This document shows positions 53,953 through 62,520 of a stretch of 64,000 bases of DNA, piece after piece. The stretch is taken from positions 33,047,476 to 33,111,475 of the forward strand of contig CAMTDV010000022.1 in assembly GCA_947069175.1 (NCBI GenBank). Reading direction: 5' to 3'. The notes beneath the pieces are model-generated. The model searched no databases and was not told the DNA's origin. It was given only the letters and a program-made list of their open reading frames with translations. The stretch's first letter is position 1; each line of letters begins with the position of its first letter. Position numbers and translations under genes: made by a program. Source of the stretch: Scalesia atractyloides (Eukaryota > Streptophyta > Magnoliopsida > Asterales > Asteraceae).

Positions 53953-56683
53953 GATTTATGTTTAGTTTGAAAATAATACTTTAAATGCATATTTATTATT
54001 ATCCTATTAAGATAAACAAATAAATTTAAATAGAAATAAATGTCCTATTTAAGTATCCATAATCAAGTAATTAGGAAAGTGAAGCGAGAAAATCATTAAG
54101 TAAATGCTTTCAATAAATAATATAAGTATTTCAATTAATCTCACGTGATAAACCCTTTTCAACCTTATACTTTTTGTTTATAGTTTTATATTTAATATGT
54201 ACTTTTAATAATTAATAATCTTATATTTAAAATCTAATATATATATATATATGATTACGTGTCGCAATGATAGAGCTTATGAATGTTGGTTTGATTCTAA
54301 AACCATGGGTCCGAATTTTTTTTATATAAATAAGCCCCATTTCACATAACCCGACCCAACCATCGTAATTCGGATCCATATATAACTTTCCTTTTCTTTT
54401 CCCTTCACATCAGTAGCTAATCTTCTCAAACCCTAGCTATCAACACGTCGTTCTTCTTCATTGTTATTCATCCATCGCACACTAAACACCATGTTCTTCT
54501 ATGGTTTTTAAAGCTTATAACTCGATTCCACAAAATTCGATCGCGAGCTAGGGTTTTTTCCCATTCACCAAATCAATCCTTACCGAATCCATTCTTCGAT
54601 AAATCAATTTCATCCATCCCTAGCGAATCCATTCACGGATATCCACTTCTCAGTATTCATCCCATTGCGCATTTTCATTCAAACACTTTTAGGGTTTCTG
54701 CATCTTCAATCCCTTATACTAGCAACTAATGATTCTTGGAACAAACAAGCTACCACACTTCGCGTATCTCAAGCAATTTGAGATGTGAATGATGACAGGC
54801 CCCAAACCTAGGTGCCTCATCCGCCATTACTTTCTATTGTTATTGGTCTACAGACTGAATCATCGGCAATTGCAAGTTAAACCCTCGACTCCAAATAAAT
54901 TGTCATTGTTTCGATTATTGGTGATCTATTTATGTATTTGAATTTTGATTCTTTTAGGAATCAAGTGTTTTTGCGTAGCAATTCATCGAGTATGGAACCC
55001 AAGGTGATCAAGTTACTCCTTCGTTGGTTGATCGGAATGTGAACGTGAAGGCGAAGGGTAATCAAAAGGAGGTATATATATTGGAATACAAATGTTGTTT
55101 TTTAATTGTTTATTAGCGAGTAAAGTTGTTTTCGTTTGACTATTGACGGTTCCGAAGCTATTGATAATCTTATTTGGGGTTTTCGTATTAATGTTGATGA
55201 AACTGACCAAATAAAAAATCCCCAAGATTTTTTTTTTAATTTACATACATTTTTTTGGTCCAAATGGACCATTTGAGAGACAAAGAGGATGAGTGGTGTG
55301 TGTGGACTCTTCTTTATTTGTTTTTTGATGATGGGTATGTTAAAGCTTCTATTTCTTGAGGGTGTTATCTATTATGAAGGTGTTTGTCATTTTAGAGTTT
55401 TGATGATTTTATATAGCTGTAATGTAGAACTAATTAGTGTATTATGTTTTAAATTCTGAATCATGTTATGTGTATTGATAACCGCTTTATATTGTGACTT
55501 TTAAAATCTTAAATATCAATCTGCACTCTTAACCACTTTATATTATGACTTTTAGATTATACGTGGGACTTCTATGAAGCATAAGATACAAACGATCTAA
55601 AGGTTTTGGTGGTCATACTTATTGTCCTAGGTATTGATTTATTGTTTTTCAAAGTAGTACATGTTCAAAGTGAAGAAGTTGTTATGAAGCTGGTATGTAT
55701 ACGAACCATATAACTCATGTTAACTTTGCAATCTACATGTTATCATCGTTTTTTATTAAGTCATCAACAAATCCTTGGTAAGCTTATTTTGTGAATGTTT
55801 TTGGGTTTGTGTGAATTATGGGTTCATGTGATTCAACATAACCACAAAAATAATGTGCAATTTTTTCAAAGCTGTAGAAAATATGAGGTTAAGGTGGTTT
55901 ATGTCCCCTCCAGGCAATTTAAGCTTATAGGAATATGTAAATGACAAAGCAATGTTACTTTTTTTCTCTACCCATTTTCTAAGGTTGCACAATAATTCCA
56001 TACTTATTTAAGCTCTACAAACTTGACTTTAAAAGTCAAATTATTACTTTTAATGTAAATAAAACAAATTATAATGTCAATAACAACTCAGTTGTACAAC
56101 TACTACCACTTGAATGAATTGATGAAGGTAAATAAGAGGTAAATTTTTGTTTTTGTTACGCTAATGAAACTTCATTTCATCTAAATTTTAACATGTTTTT
56201 GTGGCAATGTGACATCTTTAACCCATCTGATGCACATCTTTTTTGTGGTATTATATTGATCGGAACTAAAACATCGACTCGCCACCATTGCAGCCGCTCC
56301 ATGCAACCAACCATCACCGACGGCCCTCTCCGTCGCCTCCATAGCAACTAACCGTCACCGACGGACCCTCGCCAAGCATCTCGCGTGATCGATCCTAGAG
56401 TTCTGAAAGATGGCTTTTTCACTTCTGGTTCACCTCCAGTGTAGTGTCCCATGTCAAATTCCTTTTTGGCAAAAACAAAATAGGTATTCTTCAACCCCTT
56501 TTCTATTTATTTTCTTCATGATTTGTACAATTGATGTCTTTATTATCGATCTTATCGACATGGTTTTACTTATTGTAGGAAGCTTTCACATCTCATGATT
56601 GATTTGATTCATTTAGTTTTGCACATACATACAAAGACATTAAAATATTCATTATCAAGAAGGTATATGCCATTAGGTTATTA
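53953..56683. other. Non-transposon spacer, no confirmed gene
   Basis: AT-rich. Apart from the promoter/UTR-like stretch at 54323-54720 and a possible short exon at about 54982-55072 (after a TTTGCGTAG acceptor-like site, before GGAG-GTATAT, encoding a DQVTPSLVDRNVNVKAKGNQ segment), I see no product I can name. Confidence 0.4.
54323..54720 (+). promoter_or_regulatory. Candidate Pol II promoter and 5' UTR
   Basis: TATA box TATATAAATA at 54323-54332, another TATATAACT at about 54380, then a CT-rich leader with AAACCCTAGC (54429-54438) and AGGGTTTC words, all typical of plant gene 5' ends. The ATGs downstream open only short frames. Could be a gene fragment left by rearrangement. Confidence 0.35.
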
Positions 56684-56780
56684 TTTGATAAAGGCTCAAT
56701 CTATTCACACACCCCTGCTGCCTATTTGAACACCCTTGAGCCCTAGATGGGTCGTCTAGGCCTAGACGTCCCGTATAGGC
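56684..56780 (+). repeat. MULE G left TIR
   Basis: ATTTGATAAAGGCTC...TATTCACACACCC...CTGCCTATTTGAACACCC, matching the reverse complement of 61755-61850 with scattered differences. Confidence 0.8.
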
Positions 56781-57195
56781 ACCGATTTTTAAGAGTCAGC
56801 AGGTACCTGGCAGGGCGCACAAATTTATGTGTTTAGACGGGCCGTCTAGACCTAGACGACCCGTCTATGAGTGTTATGTGGCGTAGATTCGTTGTTGTTG
56901 GAGGTTGAAAAATTGGTATTTTGGTGGGGTAAATTGGTTGCTGGAGGTTGATTTTTTTTTTGTGGAGTAATTTTAGATTTTTAAAAAGTTTTGTTTATTG
57001 TATAAAAAGTGAGTTATCTTTTTCGATCGTTTATATATTTGATTGTTTTTTACATCATATCTTTTTAAAAATATAATATTAAAATTTGATACACGTTGAT
57101 TTAACACAAACAATCATCAAGTAATCGAATAACTGAAAACAAAGTTAAATATTACAAATATAACATATATAACATAACTTTCTACATCCATAACA
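56781..57195. other. MULE G left subterminal region, non-coding
   Basis: Holds GACGGGCCGTCTAGACCTAG and ACGACCCGTCTA words (56836-56870), then AT-rich sequence; no ORF. Confidence 0.6.
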
Positions 57196-57253
57196 ATAGG
57201 TCTAGACGACTCGTATATTTGAAATTAATTTTTTTGTATAACTATTAACACGG

Positions 57254-57388
57254 GATGGGTACATAAACCACCAAGGGGATAATGGATATGGTAACAAGTA
57301 CCAAGGCGGCAGGGGACCGGGTAACTACCACCCACAACGATTCTTCAATTCCATATCAACGTTGTTTATCGTCCTGTGTGAGCATTAG
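57254..57388 (+). other. Gly/Tyr/Asn/Gln-rich open stretch, possible captured fragment
   Basis: Forty-four plus-strand codons ending at TAG 57386-57388 read NGYGNKYQGGRGPGNYHPQR, of RGG/low-complexity type. No start codon; the opposite strand has no better frame. Possibly a captured host exon, possibly chance. Confidence 0.3.
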
Positions 57389-57415
57389 AAGCCCGACAAA
57401 CAGTGTTGCAATTAG

Positions 57416-57667
57416 TTAGTAGTCATTACTTATTAATGAACTCGAATTTAGGAAATTGTTCTTAATGAACTCAATGACATCTTCAACGGAAACCACATCT
57501 ACAATGCCACCGTCTCCATAGCCATCTTTTCCATAGCTACGCAATCCATAACGTCTAAACCCTTGAATCCAACACTTCTCCTTACATTCTCCAAACGAAC
57601 CAGCTTCTTTGTAAGAACTCTTATTAGAGAATTCCGACGACGAATTAAAAATTTTCTGCGACATCAA
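57416..57667 (-). CDS. Small ORF of unit L, 83 codons, unknown
   Basis: MMSQKIFNSSSEFSN start, then a Tyr/Gly-rich middle (FRRYGLRSYGKDGYGDGG) and an acidic/hydrophobic end (VEDVIEFIKNNFLN). Its start codon lies inside the duplicated subterminal repeat, so it would use the same promoter region as the transposase gene. In unit R the equivalent ATG is AAG. No family recognised. Confidence 0.45.
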   Translation of the reverse strand: MMSQKIFNSSSEFSNKSSYKEAGSFGECKEKCWIQGFRRYGLRSYGKDGYGDGGIVDVVSVEDVIEFIKNNFLNSSSLISNDY

Positions 57668-57935
57668 ATGCTCGGCATGGGTCTATTTAACAAATAAATA
57701 TACGCCCTGTCTGTATCACTTTACTACTTTACTGACATGCAGGCAAAGCACAAACTTCAAGACGGGTCGTTTAGGCCTAGACGCACCCCGTCTTGGGTTG
57801 GTCGTCTTCAGCATCCGTCTAGAGCTAGACGCCCCGTCTGATGTGACTGATTTGACGTTCTACGGGGGCAAGAATGTGGTTGGAGAAAAGGAAACCTAGA
57901 CGCCCCGTCTAGGTCTAGACGACCCGTCTACTTTT
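57627..57935. repeat. MULE G direct repeat, copy 1
   Basis: AGAGAATTCC...GCATGGGTCTATTTAACA...CTAGACGACCCGTCTA; direct copy at 61489-61797, recognisably aligned along its length with modest divergence. Confidence 0.9.
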
Positions 57936-58256
57936 GTAATATTACCATTTTGCCCCTGATATCAGCCTAGACGGACAACGAACCAGGGGTAAAATGGAGT
58001 TGTTTCTAGAACCAGACGGGGCGTGTCTAGGTCTAAACGAGCCGTATATGCACAATTAATTTTTTTGGTATAATTTATATGATTTGGTTTGGTTAATACA
58101 AACTTTTTGGGTAAATAAAATCATGTTAATTATACCAAAAATTTTCTAATTGTATACAAATGTTTGTATTAATTATAAAAAAATCTTATTAAATATACAA
58201 AAAATCATATTAGATGTACCAAAAAGCCTCATTCTTCCGTTTCAATGTCGACCCAG

Positions 58257-58921
58257 TTAATACTCGGGTTTGGATTTGGTGCTGGATTCATTATCGACGT
58301 ATACTAGACGGTGCGTGTACATGTCCAGCCATTGTTCTGCAGCGGCGCTTCGGTAGGTCAACCACAAACCGCTTACTATAGGCATTGGAAACTGGCCTTC
58401 CAGCTTAATATGTATGAAGTGGTTGTTGTTAACATGTGCAAGCGTTATCGTTCGTGGTTCTCGATCCGTCGAAGGGTTGATTATCGGGAAGAACGTGGAA
58501 CAACCATCGATGTTTAACAGGTGAACCACGATACCATACCTTTGTGCAATAAGAAGCCTTGTGTAGGGAAGTCCATCCAGTGAGTGGGGAGACAATGCTC
58601 CACTGAATCCCAGATTAGGCTCTGACGATGCGTGTAAAAGTATCCTTCCTCCCATGCTTCAAATACTGGCGCCCAGATCGACGCGTTCTGATTCATCTCC
58701 TGTTGAAGGTCTTTTCGAATGTGGCTCCACGCACGTTCTCCCATACCCAAGCCCACAGCCACATACCGAAACCCATAATGACCGTCTAGCCTGACATCTT
58801 GTATACACGAGATGTACGGGTGAAACAATGAGGGAAGGAGATTCTTAAAGCGTTTTATTGTTGACACATACTCGTCGCCCACTATTAACGGAAAACCGTT
58901 ATCGTCTCGAACCTCTCTTTG
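58257..58921 (-). pseudogene. MULE G OTU-like cysteine protease domain, catalytic Cys replaced
   Basis: 58514-58882 reads FHPYISCIQDVRLDGHYGFR followed by YVAVGLGMGE; in plant OTU-bearing MULEs this is the D-G-x-C-G-F-R active-site loop, so the catalytic Cys is Tyr here. After HWMDFPTQG a frameshift near 58550 moves to the 58257-58655 frame, which carries RYGIVVHLLN, STFFPI and HVNNNHFIHIKLEGQFPMP with the catalytic His. OTU proteins remove ubiquitin-like tags; the role in MULEs is unknown. Confidence 0.75.
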
Positions 58922-59298
58922 TTTAGAACTCGTTGAACGGCTTCGCCCTGCTATGGGTTTTTGCGACTTGATGACCGACTGTTGAGTGGCCTGCGACGCT
59001 ATGCATCGTATGTATTTGGTTGGGAACCGTGGGACGGAACGTACGAGCTATGGCGGGGGGGGGGGGTGTCGTCAAATCGAAGTTGTGCTTGCTTTGTTGT
59101 TGGTCGTCCACGAGTCAAGTGTTGGACAACCAGTTCTTTCTTGGTGGATTTGGTTGGGGTCAACACCGCTTTAATATTTCCCAGCAAACTTTTTTTTCTG
59201 AGCAGGGGTTGTGACTCTAACTGTTGCCGAACAATGTTCAGCTCTTCTACGACGTCAACGTCATCCGATGTCAATTTACATGGGTGAAAGTTAAGCTT
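58922..59298 (-). pseudogene. MULE G linker between SWIM-type and OTU-like domains
   Basis: Open frame 58999-59274 with a TRGRPTTKQAQLRFDD segment, an RGRP basic linker common in plant MULE proteins. It is interrupted before the OTU part by a poly-C run on the minus strand (G-run on the plus strand, 59054-59066), a likely slippage site. Confidence 0.6.
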
Positions 59299-59755
59299 CT
59301 ACCAGAAGATGTCTACGTCTTCGAGTTGAATCGGACGCTTTGCGCGTACGTACTTTTCCAACCTGCAAGCACACGGCAACCCACAGCTGTACCACATCTG
59401 ACATCCACAAGATGAATGCAAGCGCTGCAACACGTCTAGTTTCCTAAGTAGCTCTCCACTCAACAAATCAAGCGCTGTATGGGAAACTTTACCACGTAGG
59501 TGGTCAAATAACGGGTTTTTGTGGTGGTTCATTATTTTTTCAATGCTTTCTCGAAAGCTCCGCCTTATTTCCCCGTATTGTGTTTCAACTATATCCTTGA
59601 CACAACCTACTATACGGTCCAACGAGCTCCTATCTTGGACGTATCTCTTTAAATTCGCGAATTGACTCTCAACTCTGTTTGTGGTACGTTGCCCGAAGTT
59701 TCGTCTCTGATCAGCTAGTCTTTCAGCCAGTTATCATACACGTACGTAAACACTC
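59299..59755 (-). pseudogene. MULE G transposase C-terminal core and SWIM-type zinc motif
   Basis: Reads NFGQRTTNRVESQFANLKRY (upstream, about 59635-59705; the Glu in NRVES is the candidate third catalytic residue), then 59299-59622 with the SSCGCQMWYSCGLPCACRLE Cys cluster (SWIM-type). A frameshift separates the first 40 bases. Begins right after the intron at 59756-59820. Confidence 0.72.
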
Positions 59756-59820
59756 CTAAAAGGTATCAATAATTAGTTAAATGTACATGGGTAGGTCATC
59801 TTTTATTACAAAAACTCACT
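59756..59820 (-). other. MULE G transposase intron 2
   Basis: Minus-strand GTGAGTTTTTG donor and TACCTTTTAG acceptor, 65 bases; splitting the coding sequence exactly where homology pauses. Confidence 0.6.
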
Positions 59821-60875
59821 TGAACGTCTGCACTCCACAAGTCGCTTTTGCAAGTGGCCTAAGTTGTACTCGTATATGGGTATTGATGGAGACTAACACA
59901 ATCTCCCCCAGGATGACAAAATTTTTTGCCATTCTTCTTCTGTGAATGCGCTCTTGCAGTGCTTACAAATATTCTGTTGAATGTGAAACCTGCAGTGATA
60001 TCGAGAAGCGTTTGGAAAAACTTTAGCACACGCGTTAATTAGGGCCAGCTCTCTATCCGTTAATAACAAGTGGCTCCATACATTCGTCCAACATTGACCT
60101 GATCCTTTCAAGTACCCATACAAAGTTATCACTACGTTCCTTGCAGATAACGGCATGCGCGATACAAAACGAATAATTTGGTGGGCGTCATACCAACTAT
60201 CTGGACAAATGGCATATTGTATACATTCGTCTTGTACGTGGAATCGATCAGCAAAACGTGCAGGAACGCACGACGCATTTCACTCGAGTAGGGATGAACA
60301 AAGAAGATCTCTGTAACGACCTCTGTTTCGGGTTCCTCCCGTGTCTCGTAAATAAATTCGATTTTAATAAAGATGTTTTCTGACGACTGCATGGGAGTCA
60401 GTCCGTATCTTTGTTCGGCCCTAATCTTCTGAACTGCGTTTTGAACGTCTTTCTGAACATGGAAACTGTCGGGGAACTGCTTCCTTATCGTTTGAAAAAT
60501 TATGTGCGGCTCCACGTTTTGTGCTGTCAATTCTCGATCATTCTGTATTCGTCAGGAGCAAACCTTCGCACAAACGCGTGGCCCGACAGGTCCTGAAGAC
60601 TTCGTGGTTATGTTCAGTCTTTCCCCCTTTTATCCCCCATGTTTCATACGGATGGTCCCGCACAGCCACCAGGTAAAACGGGCAATCGGTTTTCTTGCTT
60701 CCAGCTTTTCTAACCGTTGCTGTAGTATGGTGCTCACCACCACCGTCACATTCAAGCCATACCTCCCGGTTCTTCCACCAATTTTCTTTGATCGTCGGGT
60801 CACAATAATGAAACCATCCGCCTTTGCCGTTTCCTGTGCCCAGTTTTTTAGCTCATCTAGAGAGTTGAAAACCTA
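59821..60875 (-). pseudogene. MULE G transposase: FAR1-type N-terminus and DDE core
   Basis: Minus strand: FNSLDELKNWAQETAKADGF with IIVTRRSK (FAR1-type DNA-binding start), then WLECDGGGEHH and CPFYLVAVRDH in a shifted frame (frameshift near 60790) and a KTEHNHE zinc-finger end; 60132-60530 with HVLLIDSTYKTN (first Asp) and MPFVQIVGMT; 59893-60156 with LLTDRELALINACAKVFP (second Asp) and YHCRFHIQQNI. Frames break near 60150 and 60600-60790. It would bind the TIRs and cut DNA in the nucleus. Confidence 0.8.
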
Positions 60876-60946
60876 TAAAATTGATAGCATTATGTTAGAT
60901 TTTATGTTTACTCAACTGCACAACTTAAATAAAAAAGTTTTCATAC
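60876..60946 (-). other. MULE G transposase intron 1
   Basis: Minus-strand donor GGTATG after ACCGTC-type exon end (LTET) and acceptor TTTTATAG before GTTTTCAAC; removing it joins PYLTET to VFNSLDEL in frame, as in other MULE proteins. Confidence 0.65.
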
Positions 60947-61435
60947 CGTCTCTGTGAGGTACGGATTGCCTGCGCATGGGGTGCTCACCACCATATCCTC
61001 CACTATCATGATAGACTTGTTGACCGTACAAAGAATGTATTGCATTGTAACTTTCGTAACAGTCTCCTCCGTATCCATCCGGACCGTGTTGTTGCACGGG
61101 TACGAGTATTCACACCCGTATCCATAATCCAGAAACCCATGTTGCGGAGGATAACATGGTGCATCAACTTGGTACGAGTCGTCCACATGGGATATTTCTT
61201 CAACGAGAGGAAGGTCGTTCAAATATAGAAATTGTTTGTTTTGATTTCCTTGTACACTTGACACAACCTCCTCTTGCACATTAGAATTGGGAACACTGGT
61301 CTCCCCCTAACAACGATATCACCATTAGTAAATAATTAAAACAACTAGTTTAACCTAGTAACTGTTGGCTTCAGGCATCCATGACTCGCCAGTGTACGCC
61401 CCAAAGAAATAGTTGCCGTCCCAGTTTGATGACAT
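60947..61435 (-). pseudogene. MULE G transposase 5' exons
   Basis: The ATG at 61435 opens MSSNWDGNYFFGAYTGESWM to a TAG at about 61353-61355, possibly an exon whose donor overlaps (TAG-GTTAAAC). The next block, 60947-61279 (MQEEVVSSVQGNQNKQFLYL..., Tyr/Gly-rich), runs open to intron 1. Low-complexity N-terminal region typical of this transposase type. Confidence 0.55.
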
Positions 61436-61488
61436 TTCACCACCTTTTAATGATATCAGATGAAGTAATATAAGCCAAAGTTCATGAC

Positions 61489-61797
61489 GGAGAGAATTCC
61501 GATGATTAATTGAAAGTTTTCTGTGACTTCAAAAGCTCTGCATGGGTCTATTTAACAAATAAATATACTAGACGGGGCGTATCACGTGGTACTTTGCTGA
61601 CATGCATGAAGACCACCAAAGTCACTTCAAGACGGTCGTCTAAGCCTAGACGCCCCGTCTCGGGCTGGTCGTCTTCAAGGTCCGTCTACGGCTAGACGCT
61701 TCGTCTGATGTGACTGATTTGACGTTATACGAGGGCAGGAATGTGGCCGGAGAAAAGGAAACCTAGACGCCCCCTCTAGGTCTAGACGACCCGTCTA
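61489..61797. repeat. MULE G direct repeat, copy 2
   Basis: Direct copy of 57627-57935; here it leads into the right TIR. Confidence 0.9.
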
Positions 61798-61850
61798 AAG
61801 GGTGTCTAAATAGGCAGATGGGTGTGTGAATATGTAGACCCTTGACAAAT
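61755..61850 (-). repeat. MULE G right TIR
   Basis: CTAGACGACCCGTCTAAAGG...AAATAGGCAG...GGGTGTGTGAATATGTAGACCC, inverted match to the left end. Confidence 0.8.
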
Positions 61851-61875
61851 GAGTTGTTTTAGGCTTTTAAAATAA

Positions 61876-61905
61876 CTAGTGCTATCAAAACTGGCGCATT
61901 GCGCC
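61876..61905 (-). other. Possible Helitron 3' terminus
   Basis: On the minus strand GGCGCAATGCGCC (five-base stem, 61893-61905) is followed 13 bases later by CTAG then T at 61879-61876, fitting the hairpin-plus-CTRR rule. No Rep/helicase sequence and no confirmed 5' TC end; a CGCGCCGCTATGCGCC stretch at 62674-62689 might relate to the other end. Confidence 0.35.
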
Positions 61906-62520
61906 TTATTACCTTGTGTGATTCGCTCGGGTTACACAAAGACGAAACAACCATATTTCACCAAACAAATTCCAATAGATGGAAGTCTTCAAAAACATAA
62001 TAAACTAATATACAACAGTTGTTGAGCTACATGAAACAAAAATCAAATTGACTTTTCTGAGGCTAAAGGCTCTCGTAAACCATGGCTGCAACGGCGTTCA
62101 TTGCGGTGCGCTAAATCGGATCATTCTATAAACTTTGTTGCCGACCAATGTAACCATAGTCGGCACCAAACCCGATCATTCTATAAACTTTGTTGTCGAC
62201 CAATGTAACCATAATTGGTGCGTCAAACCGGATCATTCTATAAACTTGGTCGCCATTGTAACCATAGTCGCTTGTAATACAGTTTTTAGGAAAGGGGTAG
62301 GCATATGAACGACGGTTCATCGTCAGAGGTGGATCCGCCTTTGCTCTTTGCTCTTTGCTTTTCTTTTGTCTCTCTCTAATGTTGTTAACGCTTTTGAGAA
62401 AATGTGGCTTTTCTGTTTGAGAGAAATGTGGCATTCACCTCTTTGACTTACATACCATCCATTGTACCCGCATGCACCATAACCTTGTACAAAAGGCATG
62501 CAAAATGTATTTAACACTTT
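61906..62520 (-). pseudogene. Possible coding fragment with tandem repeats, unknown
   Basis: Minus-strand frames 62126-62434 (MPHFSQTEKPHFLKS...) and 62323-62517 (MLNTFCMPFVQGYGACGYNG) overlap out of phase around RERQKKSKEQR / LERDKRKAKSKEQR. The C-terminal part merely translates the 57-bp repeat (VYRMIGF units). No family recognised; weak evidence for a gene. Confidence 0.25.
62113..62273. repeat. Tandem repeat, about 56-bp unit, three copies
   Basis: Unit GATCATTCTATAAACTTTGT followed by TGCCGACCAATGTAACCATAGTCGG and a variable joint; the third copy is shortened. Confidence 0.9.

Larger units (their letters stand above)
57196..57935 (-). repeat. MULE G tandem unit L (short)
   Basis: Its left end (GGTCTAGACGACTCGTATAT...AATTAATTTTTTTG) matches 58028-58075; its right about 310 bases (57627-57935) match 61489-61797. 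Between them lies an 84-codon ORF instead of the transposase, so it looks like a gene-replaced or deleted copy of unit R in the same orientation. Confidence 0.7.
56684..61850 (-). mobile_element. MULE-type DNA transposon G with OTU-like transposase
   Basis: Inverted terminal repeats at 56684-56780 and 61755-61850 share TATTCACACACCC, CTGCCTATTT and ACACCCTT words followed by a CTAGACG-rich stretch. Between them on the minus strand lies a decayed transposase with FAR1-type, DDE and SWIM-type motifs and a C-terminal OTU-like domain. Internal tandem units (57196-57935 and 58028-61797) share both ends. I could not find a convincing 9-bp TSD. Confidence 0.8.

Noticed and set aside
60502..60957. 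151-codon plus-strand frame
   Set aside because: Shadow of the minus-strand MULE transposase FAR1-type region, which has recognisable motifs.
56684..61850. A 9-bp target site duplication for the MULE
   Set aside because: Sequences outside both TIRs (TTATTTGAT region and GACAAATGA region) do not match at any offset I tried; boundaries may be eroded.
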